A stretch of 64,000 bases of DNA from Bradyrhizobium sp. sBnM-33 (GCF_032917945.1 NZ_CP136624.1:186001-250000); one strand, 5' to 3'; positions 48,640 to 58,390 are shown, counted from the stretch's first letter. The notes: generated from the sequence alone by a model not told the origin. Made by a program: numbers and translations.

Positions 48640-48837
48640 TCACTCGATCTTCCGCGCCTCTTCCGGCAGCATGATCGGGATGCCGTCGCGGATCGGATAG
48701 GCGAGCTTGGCGGAACGCGAAATCAATTCCTGCCGGCTCGAATCGAATTCGAGCGGACCCTTGGTCACCGGACAGACCAGGATCTCCAGCAACTTTGGAT
48801 CGACGGTGCCGTCGAGGCGTTCGGGCGGGGCTGTCAT
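48640..48837 (-). CDS. Trm112-family (UPF0434) protein
   Basis: Small protein of 65 residues with the Trm112 core [14 protein letters not shown] and [16 protein letters not shown]. Only one Cys remains of the zinc site found in eukaryotic Trm112, as is usual in bacteria. Eukaryotic Trm112 activates methyltransferases; a role as a methyltransferase partner here is inferred. Confidence 0.85.
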   Translation of the reverse strand: MTAPPERLDGTVDPKLLEILVCPVTKGPLEFDSSRQELISRSAKLAYPIRDGIPIMLPEEARKIE

Positions 48838-48886
48838 TTGCTGTCTCCAGATAGGCGTAGTCCTTAGCATACCAAATCGCGAGGTG

Positions 48887-49423
48887 TCATGACGCTGACA
48901 TCCGTACCAATTCGTCGACCACGGCCTGTTGTCGTGCCTTCGGCAATGGCTGATCCGACAGCGCAAAGCCGAGAAATGCCCAATACAGGATTTGCGCCCG
49001 GGCGCGGGCCACATCCGTCGACAATCCGGATTGCATCAGAAGACCTTCGACATAGCCGAGCCGGCGCCGGTCGATCGCCTGCACGGCGGCGCGGGCGGCG
49101 GGATCGACGCTCGCCCAGGTGCGGACCGCCCGTTCCAGCATCAGCCGTTCGCCGAACACGCGGCGCAGCAGCAGCGCGAGCGGGTTCTCGTCCTTCGAGG
49201 TCGCCTCGACATCGGCGATGATCTGCTCGGCCGCGACCTCATGCCAACGCGCCAGGACGGCGGCATGGAACGCGCCGATATCGGCGAAATGCCAATAGAA
49301 GCTGCCGCGCGACACTCCCATCGTCTTGGCCAAAGGTTCCGCTTTCAGCGCCGTGAAGCCATGGGTCGCCAACGTCTTCAGGCCCTGATCGAGCCAGTCG
49401 TTTGCCGATAGTTGATCGCTCAT
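48887..49423 (-). CDS. TetR-family transcriptional repressor
   Basis: The 178-residue protein has a TetR HTH at residues 30-47 ([17 protein letters not shown]) and an all-alpha ligand-binding part. From the ATG at 49423 it diverges from a small membrane-protein gene, and two operator-like palindromes (49441-49458 and 49484-49501) lie between them. A repressor of the divergent gene, and probably of itself, is likely. The ligand is unknown. Confidence 0.92.
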   Translation of the reverse strand: MSDQLSANDWLDQGLKTLATHGFTALKAEPLAKTMGVSRGSFYWHFADIGAFHAAVLARWHEVAAEQIIADVEATSKDENPLALLLRRVFGERLMLERAVRTWASVDPAARAAVQAIDRRRLGYVEGLLMQSGLSTDVARARAQILYWAFLGFALSDQPLPKARQQAVVDELVRMSAS

Positions 49424-49440
49424 GCCGGGTTCCGCGAACA

Positions 49441-49501
49441 CCATACACCACTGTATTGACAAGCACCAGAATGCGCCGCATAACCATACAGTGCTGTATG
49501 G
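49441..49501. promoter_or_regulatory. Two TetR-type operators
   Basis: Perfect palindrome CCATACAGTGCTGTATGG at 49484-49501 and a weaker copy CCATACACCACTGTATTG at 49441-49458, 43 bp apart (about four helical turns). They span the divergent promoter. Confidence 0.8.
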
Positions 49502-49512
49502 AGACGTTATCG

Positions 49513-49863
49513 ATGCGCGATCTCATTCTGCAATGCGCCGGCGTTGCCGGCATAGCGGTGGCCTTGATTCACGGCGTGCTCGGGGAAACCAAGGTGTTCG
49601 CCAGGGCGACCATTCAGCCCGAAAGCCTGCGCACCCTCATCCGCCTGGTATGGCAGGCGGGTACGGTGGCCTGGATCGGCGGCGGCGTACTGCTGATTGC
49701 CGCGCCCTCGTTTGGATCGGAGAGCGCGCGGCATTGGATCGTCGCAACGATCGTCGCGGTCTACGCTTTTGCCGCCGCCGCCAATGCGTGGTGGTCGCGC
49801 GGCCGCGGCTTCGGCTGGAAAGCCCTTGGCGCCGTCGTCGTGCTCGCGGTGGCGGGGTACTAG
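49513..49863 (+). CDS. Small inner-membrane protein under TetR control
   Basis: Unknown function. About 116 residues with four hydrophobic helices (near residues 4-24, 45-62, 70-95 and 97-115). The ATG at 49513 is preceded by GGAG; a start at 49498 inside the operator is possible but less likely. Its position beside the TetR gene and operators suggests it is the regulated target. Confidence 0.75.
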   Translation: MRDLILQCAGVAGIAVALIHGVLGETKVFARATIQPESLRTLIRLVWQAGTVAWIGGGVLLIAAPSFGSESARHWIVATIVAVYAFAAAANAWWSRGRGFGWKALGAVVVLAVAGY

Positions 49864-49867
49864 AGGG

Positions 49868-50542
49868 TTACTGCAGCCCTGTGTCGCCGCTGGTGCGCTT
49901 CTTGGCGAGGTCCATTTCGGTCACCGCGATCAGGATCTCGGCGCGGGTTTTCAGGTCGGGCGCCTCCAGCATCGCCTGCTTCTCCGCCGGACCATAGGGC
50001 GACATCATCGCGAGCGCGTTGACCAGCGCCTCGTTCGGCGCGCTCTCGATACCTTCCCAATCCACCTTCAGATTGTTGGCCGTGAGAAAATCGTTCAGCA
50101 CGTCGAGCAGCGCCGTGCGGTCGACTTCCTCCTCGCCTTTGCGCGCGACGAAATCGTCAGCATAGGGGAAGAAATCCACCTTGCATTGCCGGTACGAAGT
50201 CAGTGCTGCGATTTCCTCGACTACCTTGAAGCGGGCGACCCCGGTCAATTCAAGGATGTAACGGCCGTCGCCGGATTCGGCGAGCTGGGTAATGCGGCCG
50301 ACGCAACCGACTTGGAACAGCGCCGGCCTGGCCTCGTCTATGGTGTGGGAAATGTCCGGCTGGATCATCCCGATCAGCCGGTAGCCGTCGCGTAGCGCGT
50401 CATCCACCATCGCCAGATAGCGTGGCTCGAAAATATTGAGCGGCATCTGGCCGCGCGGCAGCAACAGCGCGCCCGGCAACGGAAACACCGGAATGATTTC
50501 GGGAAGCTCGCCGGGTCCGCGGTATTCGGCATTGATCGGCAT
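49868..50542 (-). CDS. LON N-terminal (LAN) domain protein
   Basis: Stand-alone substrate-recognition domain of the Lon protease family, 224 residues, with FPLPGALLLPRGQMPLNIFEPRY at the start; there is no ATPase or peptidase domain. It sits 75 bp downstream of the thioredoxin-like gene on the same strand, a pairing common in rhizobia. Function unknown. Confidence 0.88.
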   Translation of the reverse strand: MPINAEYRGPGELPEIIPVFPLPGALLLPRGQMPLNIFEPRYLAMVDDALRDGYRLIGMIQPDISHTIDEARPALFQVGCVGRITQLAESGDGRYILELTGVARFKVVEEIAALTSYRQCKVDFFPYADDFVARKGEEEVDRTALLDVLNDFLTANNLKVDWEGIESAPNEALVNALAMMSPYGPAEKQAMLEAPDLKTRAEILIAVTEMDLAKKRTSGDTGLQ

Positions 50543-50617
50543 CTGCAGTCCCGGTCAGTTCGTTGGCTTGGCGTGTGTTCTCTTCACAAAACCATGGTCC
50601 ACGCGTGTGGAGTAGCC

Positions 50618-51541
50618 CTACGAGAAAAGGATCGTCGACAACCGCTTGCGTCCCTCGACAGTTGCTTCGTCAGCGCCGCCCCACGCCTCGAAGAACTGCA
50701 CGAGCTGCTTGCGCGCGCCGTCGTCGTTCCACTTGCGGTCGCGCTTGACGATTTCCAGCAACTGGTTGGTTGCCTCCGTGCGCTTGCCGAGCGCATTGAG
50801 CGCGGTCGCCAGGTCGAATCGCGCCTGATGGTCGAGCGGGTTTGCGGCGACCTTTTGTTCGAGCTCGGTCACCGGGCCGACCGACCGCGCCTGCTCGGCA
50901 AGGTCGATCGAGGCCTGCACCGCCTTGACGGCGGCATCATTGCGCTTCGATTCCGGCACCATCGCAAGGGTCTGCTTGGCCTGTTCGACCGCACCCGTCG
51001 TCACGTAGCACTTCGCCAGTCCCGCGAGCGCCGCGATATTGGTGGCATCGAAGCCGAGCACCTCGGCATAGATCTGGGCTGCGGCGGCAGGGTCGCCTTC
51101 CGCCAGCACAGCCTCGGCCTCTTGCAGGATTTCCGCGATGTTGGGTTCGCCCGGCGCCGTCATACCCTTGGTGAGTTTGTCGATGAAGGCGTTGACCTGG
51201 CTCTCCGGCACGGCGCCCATGAAACCATCGGCGGGTTGGCCGCCCACGAAAGCGATCACCGCCGGGATCGACTGAATGCCCATCTGGCCCGGAATGGCCG
51301 GATGCTCGTCGATATTCATCTTGACCAGTTTGACCTTACCCTTGGCGGCCCGAACCGCCTTTTCCAGCACCGGTGTGAGCTGACGGCAGGGACCGCACCA
51401 AGGCGCCCAGAAGTCGATCAGCACCGGCTGCCGCTTCGATTCCTCGATGACATCCTTCACGAAGGTCTGGGTGGTCGTCTCCTTGATCAGATCGGGTGCT
51501 GCCTGCGGCGCCGGGCCGCCGCCCTGCTCAACTATCGTCAC
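50618..51541 (-). CDS. Thioredoxin-TPR protein, CnoX (YbbN)-like
   Basis: The N-terminal thioredoxin fold keeps the redox motif WCGPC (DFWAPWCGPCRQLTPVLEK), unlike E. coli CnoX, which lacks the second Cys. A C-terminal TPR-like region (residues 150-300) follows with AAQIYAEVLGFD and related repeats. E. coli CnoX is a chaperone working with GroEL; the Cys pair here would also allow disulfide exchange. I choose the GTG at 51541 (307 residues) as it yields the family start VTIVEQ. Confidence 0.87.
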   Translation of the reverse strand: MTIVEQGGGPAPQAAPDLIKETTTQTFVKDVIEESKRQPVLIDFWAPWCGPCRQLTPVLEKAVRAAKGKVKLVKMNIDEHPAIPGQMGIQSIPAVIAFVGGQPADGFMGAVPESQVNAFIDKLTKGMTAPGEPNIAEILQEAEAVLAEGDPAAAAQIYAEVLGFDATNIAALAGLAKCYVTTGAVEQAKQTLAMVPESKRNDAAVKAVQASIDLAEQARSVGPVTELEQKVAANPLDHQARFDLATALNALGKRTEATNQLLEIVKRDRKWNDDGARKQLVQFFEAWGGADEATVEGRKRLSTILFS

Positions 51542-52005
51542 GGTATCCTCGCCTGGTGTCTCGAAAAGGAACGCAGAATATCGGCTGCGGGTCCGGCTGG
51601 TTTCTAGCACGGTCCGGACCCAAGTTCTCGTTCGCTAGATGGCGGCTTGGCCGCAAAAATCAATTGGTTCCGACTTTGCCGCTCTCTGCCAACTATGCCG
51701 ACCGTGGAACATGTAGGAATGAAGGGGTGCGTCCGCTCCGGCCGGCGTTCTGAAACGGCTGGTCGGGCGGAGGGCCAGCCGCCGCGAACCGGGCGATCGC
51801 GCGCCGACAGATGATTTCTGGTTCCCGGCGATGGCCCGAAGGCCGACAAATTCCATTTTGGCGTTGTTTCGGACGGATTCGAGCCTATTGTTAAAGAAAT
51901 CGGATTATCCGGAAAAGCTTCGGACCGTGTGCGGACTGTTGCATTCGCAGCCCGCATTTGGCATAGGTCTGCCGTTGACGGCGAGCGATCGCCGCCATCT
52001 CGGAT
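51542..52005. other. 464-bp intergenic region before tRNA-Gly
   Basis: No credible gene. A 192-codon frame on the minus strand here reads through the tRNA and gives the well-known spurious product of an antisense tRNA. The region should contain the tRNA promoter; nothing else stands out. Confidence 0.5.
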
Positions 52006-52080
<75 letters not shown>

Positions 52081-52178
52081 GATTTCTAAAATCGGCAAAC
52101 ACTGGATCCCAACGACAGCCGCCATTTGGCGGCCGTTCGTTTGCGGTGCGGGGCAAACCGGATGCGCCCTCGGCAGGC

Positions 52179-54818
52179 TCACCTCGGAATGCGGTAGACC
52201 CAGATCCTGGCCTTGCCTGAGTTCACCCCGCCAAACAGGCCTGGGAAGATGCCGCTGACCGGCTGGTTCAGATAGACGAACAATTGCCCGTCCCGGGTCG
52301 CCCTGAATTTCTCTTCGATACGGCCGTTCGTCGGCTCGCCATCGATGAAGTTCTCCTCATTGCCGGTCTCGCCGTAGCGCAGGATAACGTGGCCAAAGGG
52401 CCGGTCGAGCGTTCGCTTGAGCGGATAAGCTGCCGCCAGTAAAGCGAATCGGCCCAGTGGAACGGTCGGATCGGTCACACCGTCCTTCTTCCAGTTGGGA
52501 AGGAATGCGCGCAGCGGCATTCCACCCGGGCCCGAAGGCGTGCCGAGAAACGACCAGTCGCCATCTTTCTCCAGGATGAACTGATAATGTCCGCGTCTCT
52601 CGAGCATGACGCCCGCGGGCGTGCAGAGGTTGGCGGTATTGAATGCGGCGAGATCGATCCCGCGGCACGCCGCCGACGTGCAGGTGCTAGGGAAGCTTCC
52701 GTCAGACGCCCGCTTGCACAGCTTCATATCGTCGGGGTCGCACACCTCTAGCGTGATTGGCTTTTCCGCTGGCTGGCAGACGTGGCCAAGGCTGTCGCGG
52801 ATGTTGAAAAGATAGTGGCTGGCGAAAGCCATGCCGCCGACCAGGAAGAAAACCGCAAAGAATGCTGGCGCGACCTTGAGTTTGATGTTGGTGAGCAGTC
52901 GCCGGTAGGCGTCCTTCAGTCTGAAGCGCGCGATTGTCCTGTCGCGGAGCAACATGGTGACCAGGATGGCAACGGCGAAGAACTGGAAATAGGGATGGGT
53001 TATCCGGTCGATGAAGGTCTGCGGCGAGGCAGACAGCTTTGGCAAGCTGTAGCCGGTCCAGCCCGGTAGCGGATAGAGCGCGACAACAAGCAGGCCAGCC
53101 AGCACGACCATTTGCGATGTGCTCAGGCCGAACCTGGGTTTGGATTCGCCGCGGTGCAGGTCGACTTTTGCAAGGCTCACCCGCCACGCGCGGCGCATCT
53201 GGTCGGTGATGCGGTCCTTAAGGCTGGCGCTCAACCATAGCAGCAGTGCGACAAGGCTGGCGCACAGCACAAACCAGAGCGGCTCCCTCGCATAGGCATT
53301 GATCCAGCGTGAGGCCGCGCCCGGCAAGGCGAGCCCGACCATCCGAATGAGGTCGGAGAGCGGCCGCAACGGCGTGGTGAATTCGGCGGCGGCCGGCGCG
53401 GTGGATGTAAGCGGATAGGTCAGCAAATAGAGCGACGCGATGACGGTCAGGAAATAGATGATGCGTCGCCGCCAGATCGAACTTCCGACGACGTGCTCCT
53501 GGGTCAACTCACGCTGACGAGCGGTGGCCAGGCTCTCATATTTCGGTCTGCCCGACGGAACGGTCAGCTTGTCGGGGGCGACGATCCTCTCGTCGTAAGT
53601 CAATATTTCATAGACCGGCGGCAGTGAGACCGGTGCATAGAGATGCGCATCGACGGAGATCCGGTCGAATACGCTTTCATGGATCTTCGGCATTGCGATC
53701 TTCACGCAATCGCGCTTGTCGTCTGAGAATTTCGTATCCGACAGCGCGGCTACGCTCCGTGGCCCGTAGCGGTAGTAACCTCCGAGCCCGTTGCGGGAAT
53801 CGTAGATGCGGCCGTCCTTGTCCTGGGTCGACCGCACCCGCGTAAAGGCGTCGGGGTCGGCTCCCGGCGCTGCCTTCAAGGTCAGCCCGCGGCTGCGCGC
53901 CTCTGATAACATCCAGGTCAGCGACACATGGGCGAGCGAGTCGTCCGGATATCCGCCACCGACATTGGAATGCACGCCGGCGAACCAGACCTGCGTGATC
54001 CGTTCCGAACTGGTCTTCCGGGTGCCGGTGACAACGGTCTCCGGACTCTCGTCCCACAGCAGCGGATGAAACGTGGTGCGCTCATCGTCGAGCGAAAGCG
54101 CGTGACACGCCTTTCGCACCAACGGATGAAGCTGCCGGTCCGGCAGTTCGAGCGGCCAGAGATAGCGGCTGACGCCGCGGGTCATTTCGTCGATGGGCAG
54201 GCCGTAGGCGGCGACAGTATCCCAAAGCCCGAGAAAGCCGATGTGATCGACCGGGCGCTCGTTCTTGTCGTGCTTGGCTGATACGAACAGGTTGCGCAGC
54301 TTTCGAAATGCCCATTCGACCTGAAACTGCGACTTGAACGTCTCTGCCCGGTGCGCCCGGTAGGCCGCGGCGGCCTTTCGATCAAGCTCTTCTTCGGTCT
54401 GGTACTTCACCAGGCCCTGTTCGCAAATTAGTCCGTTGACTACGCGGATGGTGAAGGCGCCCCGGCTGAATCCAAATGCAAAGATGTCGTCGCTCTGCCA
54501 GGGGCCGTATCTCTCCTCGCGATCCTCGGCCTTCGCAGCGGCAGCCTCAAGCGCCAGATAGTCCAGATGCGAGCGGTAGTTGCGGCAGGCAAATTTGTAG
54601 ATGTCGAGCACGTTCCGCTTCAGCCCGAAACCGAAGGCGCCGCCCAGGATCGCAAACGGCTTGAAGGAGGAGGTGCCGACCCCGTCGTCGTAGAACGCAA
54701 TCTGTTGCGAACTCGTCAGGTCCAGCGATTCGAAAACGCGCCAGACATTGGTGCGCCAGACCTTGCCGGCGGAATTGCCGGTGCCGTCCGAGAGCAGGAT
54801 GATCCGCTTGTTGGCCAT
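52179..54818 (-). CDS. DUF2235 lipase-like membrane protein
   Basis: Large protein of 879 residues. The N-terminal alpha/beta-hydrolase-like DUF2235 domain has the nucleophile elbow GFSRG at 116-120, IGFLGLWDTVAAYG and VWFAGVHSNVGGGYPDDSL. About residue 455 onwards there are roughly five membrane helices (including LLTYPLTSTA and FFAVFFLVGGMAFASHYLF), then a soluble tail with several Cys. Type VI secretion effectors of the Tle1 class contain this domain, but no secretion genes are nearby. A membrane-anchored hydrolase is inferred. Confidence 0.85.
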   Translation of the reverse strand: MANKRIILLSDGTGNSAGKVWRTNVWRVFESLDLTSSQQIAFYDDGVGTSSFKPFAILGGAFGFGLKRNVLDIYKFACRNYRSHLDYLALEAAAAKAEDREERYGPWQSDDIFAFGFSRGAFTIRVVNGLICEQGLVKYQTEEELDRKAAAAYRAHRAETFKSQFQVEWAFRKLRNLFVSAKHDKNERPVDHIGFLGLWDTVAAYGLPIDEMTRGVSRYLWPLELPDRQLHPLVRKACHALSLDDERTTFHPLLWDESPETVVTGTRKTSSERITQVWFAGVHSNVGGGYPDDSLAHVSLTWMLSEARSRGLTLKAAPGADPDAFTRVRSTQDKDGRIYDSRNGLGGYYRYGPRSVAALSDTKFSDDKRDCVKIAMPKIHESVFDRISVDAHLYAPVSLPPVYEILTYDERIVAPDKLTVPSGRPKYESLATARQRELTQEHVVGSSIWRRRIIYFLTVIASLYLLTYPLTSTAPAAAEFTTPLRPLSDLIRMVGLALPGAASRWINAYAREPLWFVLCASLVALLLWLSASLKDRITDQMRRAWRVSLAKVDLHRGESKPRFGLSTSQMVVLAGLLVVALYPLPGWTGYSLPKLSASPQTFIDRITHPYFQFFAVAILVTMLLRDRTIARFRLKDAYRRLLTNIKLKVAPAFFAVFFLVGGMAFASHYLFNIRDSLGHVCQPAEKPITLEVCDPDDMKLCKRASDGSFPSTCTSAACRGIDLAAFNTANLCTPAGVMLERRGHYQFILEKDGDWSFLGTPSGPGGMPLRAFLPNWKKDGVTDPTVPLGRFALLAAAYPLKRTLDRPFGHVILRYGETGNEENFIDGEPTNGRIEEKFRATRDGQLFVYLNQPVSGIFPGLFGGVNSGKARIWVYRIPR

Positions 54819-55254
54819 ACGGACGCTCGCTCAAACCCGGCGGAGGGGGAGACAGACATTTTGTCAGGACGGGATTCTCTCACGGATTCATCCACTCCCG
54901 TATGAAATGGGCCACAATTGCGTTGTTCGTTTATCACTCGAGGTCACTTGGGCCGACATGCACGCGATTACTTGATGTGGAACGCCGCCCACTCGTGCGT
55001 CTTGCAGCAGAGAGGCGCGTAAGCTCAATACGAATATTGCGATGCAGCGCGCGCAAAAGCGGATTGAACGCGCGGCTTGGCAATCCGTCTCACAATTTGC
55101 CTTGGTCGGACAGAGCCGCGCCGCACGCGCTTCTCTCGGGCAGCGGATGTGCTACCATTTTTCAGTCTGTCCTACTTCACCAGACCAAATTCGCCTCTCG
55201 AACTTTGAAAATAGTAACAGGCGCAGCCGCCAGGCTGCATAGGGGAGCGACGTG
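54819..55254. other. 436-bp intergenic region, DUF2235 gene / PQQ-type dehydrogenase
   Basis: Divergent gap without a credible gene. A GCAGCC/GGCTGC hairpin (55223-55238) lies directly before the GGGGAG ribosome site of the dehydrogenase gene. I see nothing else. Confidence 0.45.
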
Positions 55255-56517
55255 ATGAAATCGGCTTTCAATCGATCTATTCTTGCGCTCGCAGCCATCC
55301 TCGTTGTCGCGGGGATCAGCCAGGCCAGCGCGCAACAGAAGGTCCTGAAGAAATACGAGTCCGGCACCAAGGATTTCTGGACTAACCCGCCACCGGACTG
55401 GTTCCTCGGTGATGAGACCGAGGAGCAAAAGGGTCTCGCTCCGCCGTCGGGGCCGCCGACCGGCGCCTCGGACGCGGAATTGGCGGCCATGATGAAGAAG
55501 ATCAAGCTGCCGGACGGCTTCAAGATCGAAGTCTATGCATCAAATGTATTGTCAGCGCGGCAGATGGCCTGGGGCGACAAGGGCACGCTGTTCGTCGGCT
55601 CGTTCGACCTCGGCAATGTCTATGCGATCAAGGACAATGGCGGCAAGAAAGAGGTCAAGACCATTCTCAAGGGCCTCAAGATGCCGACCGGCCTCGCCTT
55701 TCTCGACGGCGCGCTCTACGTCATCGCGGTCGACAAGCTGATCAAATATGAAAATGCCGAGGCCAATCTCGACAACCTCGGCGCCGGCAAGGTGGTGTAT
55801 GACGACATGCCGTCCTACATCGCCCACGGTTGGAAATACATCACCGTCGACAAGGATGGCTGGTTCTATCTGCCGTTCGGACCTCCCTTCAACATCGGCA
55901 TTCCGCCGACCAGCCTTTCGCAGATCCGCCGCGTCGATCCCAAGACCGGCAATGCCGAGATCTGGGCGCTCGGCGTCCGGAACAGCGTCGGCGGCGACAT
56001 CGATCCACGCAGCGGGCGATACTGGTTTACGGAGAACGCCCGTGACTGGATCAGTGACGACATGCCGAGCGACAAGCTCAACATGATCTCCAGGATCGGC
56101 GAGCATTTCGGCTATCCCTATTGCCACCAGGGTGATATGCCGGACCCGAAATTCGCGATGGGTCACAAGTGTTCGGAATTCACGCCGCCCGTGGTAAATC
56201 TGGGTGCGCACGTCGCGCCGCTCGGCATGAAGTTCTATACCGGCGATCAATTCCCGGCCGAGTACAAGAACAATATTCTGATCGCCGAACACGGCTCCTG
56301 GAATCGGCATAAGTATCAGGGCGCACGGATCAAGCGCGTCATCGTCGATGCCGACGGCAAGAACGCCAAGCAGGAACTCTTTGCCTCCGGTTGGCTCGAA
56401 GGCGACCAGGGCTATCTCGGCCGTCCGAACGATATCTTGCTGGACAAGGACGGCTCGATCCTGGTGTCCGACGATTGGGCCGGTGCGATCTATCGCATCA
56501 GCTACACCAAGAAGTAG
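55255..56517 (+). CDS. PQQ-dependent sugar dehydrogenase / sorbosone dehydrogenase-like
   Basis: Secreted six-bladed beta-propeller enzyme family, likely oxidising a sugar or aldose and passing electrons to a cytochrome. A signal peptide (residues 1-24, ending in SQASAQQ) is followed by repeats such as LKMPTGLAFLDGALYVI, LGVRNSVGGDIDPRSGRYWF and the C-terminal HGSWNRHKYQGARIKR and RPNDILLDKDGSILVSDDW, typical of GSDH/SorD proteins. Start: ATG at 55255, GTG just before. The following cytochrome gene makes an electron-transfer pair. Confidence 0.85.
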   Translation: MKSAFNRSILALAAILVVAGISQASAQQKVLKKYESGTKDFWTNPPPDWFLGDETEEQKGLAPPSGPPTGASDAELAAMMKKIKLPDGFKIEVYASNVLSARQMAWGDKGTLFVGSFDLGNVYAIKDNGGKKEVKTILKGLKMPTGLAFLDGALYVIAVDKLIKYENAEANLDNLGAGKVVYDDMPSYIAHGWKYITVDKDGWFYLPFGPPFNIGIPPTSLSQIRRVDPKTGNAEIWALGVRNSVGGDIDPRSGRYWFTENARDWISDDMPSDKLNMISRIGEHFGYPYCHQGDMPDPKFAMGHKCSEFTPPVVNLGAHVAPLGMKFYTGDQFPAEYKNNILIAEHGSWNRHKYQGARIKRVIVDADGKNAKQELFASGWLEGDQGYLGRPNDILLDKDGSILVSDDWAGAIYRISYTKK

Positions 56518-56606
56518 GATTTGACGTGGCCGAGGCTGCGGTTTGCCCGGGGAACGGGTGGCCGCAGCCTTTGTTGTTTGATGCACAGGGCGGAGAGTAG
56601 TTGAAA

Positions 56607-57188
56607 ATGCGAAGTGCATTGATGGGGTCGCTGCTGGCGCTCATGATTTGCGTGCCGCTCGCCCACGCCGCCGATATCGCCGCCGGCAAGGCGAAAGCCG
56701 AGCTGTGCGTCGGCTGTCATGGCGAGGGCGGCATTTCGCAGATCGAGAACATTCCCTCGCTGGCGGCGCAGCCTGATCAATTCATCCAGTGGCAGCTCGT
56801 GTTCTTTCGTGCCGGCACTCGCAAGAACGAGCAGATGCAGCCGATCGTCGAACAGCTCAGCAATGAGGATATTCGCAACCTCGGCGCCTACTACGCTTCG
56901 CTCGAACCCCCGAAAGCGCCCAAGCCTGACGAAAACCCCGATCTCTCCAAAAAGGGCGCGCAGGCGGCCGCCGGCCGGCGCTGCGCCTCGTGCCACACCG
57001 ATAGCTACGCCGGCACCAAGGGGGTCGCCCGCGTCGCCGGCCAGCGCGAGGAATATCTGGTAAAGGCGCTTCGCGAGTACAAATCAGGAGAGCGATCCGG
57101 CGGCGCGATGGCTGCGATGACGGATGTCGCCTATTCCCTCAGCGAGGAAGAGATCGAGGCGCTCGCGCACTATCTCGCGTATCTCTGA
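56607..57188 (+). CDS. Dihaem c-type cytochrome (c4-like)
   Basis: Periplasmic electron carrier of about 193 residues. A signal peptide (MRSALMGSLLALMICVPLAHAAD) precedes two haem sites, CVGCH and CASCH, about 95 residues apart. Met ligands are expected in the EQMQPIVEQL and MAAMTDVAYSL areas. The gene follows the dehydrogenase by 89 bp, so it may accept its electrons. Confidence 0.9.
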   Translation: MRSALMGSLLALMICVPLAHAADIAAGKAKAELCVGCHGEGGISQIENIPSLAAQPDQFIQWQLVFFRAGTRKNEQMQPIVEQLSNEDIRNLGAYYASLEPPKAPKPDENPDLSKKGAQAAAGRRCASCHTDSYAGTKGVARVAGQREEYLVKALREYKSGERSGGAMAAMTDVAYSLSEEEIEALAHYLAYL

Positions 57189-57193
57189 CGCGG

Positions 57194-57320
57194 CGTAGCC
57201 CGGGTGGAGCCAACGGGTCGCGCGAATGCGCGCCCGATGACAGGCTCCGCGCAACCCGGGTTAACTCGAACAACGCGAACGAACGTCCCCGGATTACGCT
57301 GCGCTTCATCCGGGCTACGG
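57194..57320. repeat. GTAGCCCG-family repeat with the 45-bp module
   Basis: It starts CGTAGCCCGGGTGGAGC and ends CATCCGGGCTACGG. Between GAGC and GCGCAACCCGGG lies the 45-bp hairpin module (57207-57251), nearly identical to 31740-31784. Confidence 0.8.
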
Positions 57321-57326
57321 GTCCAA

Positions 57327-58247
57327 CTAGCCCCGCTGCTTCTCATATGCCTTCAGATGCGTATAGGCGATGCGCAGCTTCGGCACCGGGATCTTCGCCG
57401 CGTCGGCGCGCGCGACGAGATCGCCGATCACATGATCGGCCTCCACCGGCAGTCCCGCCTTGATGTCGCGGAACATCGAGGCGGTCATCGGCGAGCCCTC
57501 GGTGGTCAACAAGCCGCTGGTGCGCTGGAAGAATGGTCCGCTCGGCTCGTAGCCCGACGCCTTTGCAATCGCGCTGCATTCATCGAGCATGCCGAGCAGA
57601 AAATCCTTGCCGCCGGCGACCGCCAGGATGTTGCCGACCGAGGCGCGCATCAGGCAGGTCGAGGCCGCCAGCGAAGCGAGGAAAACCCACTTCTCCCACA
57701 TGTCCTGCATGATGTGTTCGCTGGCCACGGCACCGAATTTGCCGCTTTCGAACACTTTTGCAATCGCACGCACCCGCTCGGACATCGAGCCGTCGCGCTC
57801 GCCGAAATTGAGCGACTGCAGCGGCGCGAGCTGGACCACTTCGCGGGCCTCGTTGAGCGTCACCGCGATCGCGCAGAGACCGCCGAGCACGCGGTCGGCG
57901 CCGAATTTCTTGTCCAGCACCTTGAGGTGCAGCATGCCGTTGAGCAGCGGGATGATTGCGGTTTGCGGCCCGACCGCAGGAGCAAAAGACTTGATCGCAT
58001 CTTCCAGGTCGAAGGCCTTGCAGCTCAACAGCACAACCTCGAATGCCTCGGTGAGCTTGTCGGCCTGCACGGTCGGCGGGCTGTTGAGCGTCACGTCGCC
58101 GGCGGGACTCCTGATGACAAGACCTGCGCTTGCGAGCTCGGAAGCGCGCTTCGGCCGCACCAGGAACGTCACGTCGTTTCCTGCCTGAAGCAGCCTGCCG
58201 CCGAAATAGCCGCCGATGGCGCCGGCGCCGACCACGAGAATACGCAT
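57327..58247 (-). CDS. 2-dehydropantoate 2-reductase family (PanE/ApbA)
   Basis: NADPH-dependent ketopantoate reductase or related oxidoreductase, 306 residues. The Rossmann motif VVGAGAIGGYFGGRL is at residues 5-19, and LSCKAFDLEDA plus LLNGMLHLKVL match the family, with the catalytic Lys region VFLASLAAST. Ketopantoate reduction is one possibility; many bacteria have several paralogues. Confidence 0.85.
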   Translation of the reverse strand: MRILVVGAGAIGGYFGGRLLQAGNDVTFLVRPKRASELASAGLVIRSPAGDVTLNSPPTVQADKLTEAFEVVLLSCKAFDLEDAIKSFAPAVGPQTAIIPLLNGMLHLKVLDKKFGADRVLGGLCAIAVTLNEAREVVQLAPLQSLNFGERDGSMSERVRAIAKVFESGKFGAVASEHIMQDMWEKWVFLASLAASTCLMRASVGNILAVAGGKDFLLGMLDECSAIAKASGYEPSGPFFQRTSGLLTTEGSPMTASMFRDIKAGLPVEADHVIGDLVARADAAKIPVPKLRIAYTHLKAYEKQRG

Positions 58248-58269
58248 GGATCAACTTTCCTTTTTTGAT

Positions 58270-58370
58270 TTTGGAATGGGCAAATTGCGAGTAGCCAACG
58301 GCGAGTAGGAAGATGCCGGCTGCAATCTACTCCCAACTATTCGCTATTCGCCACTCACCATTCGCCTACC
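58270..58370. repeat. GCGAGTAG / ATTCGC-type palindromic repeat
   Basis: GCGAGTAGCCAACGGCGAGTAG and, after a short spacer, CTACTCCCAACTATTCGC and CACTCACCATTCGCC arms are present in the gap between panE and the isomerase gene. I have no other copy in this window. Confidence 0.5.
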
Positions 58371-58390
58371 ATGTGGTCTGATCGGGGCGG

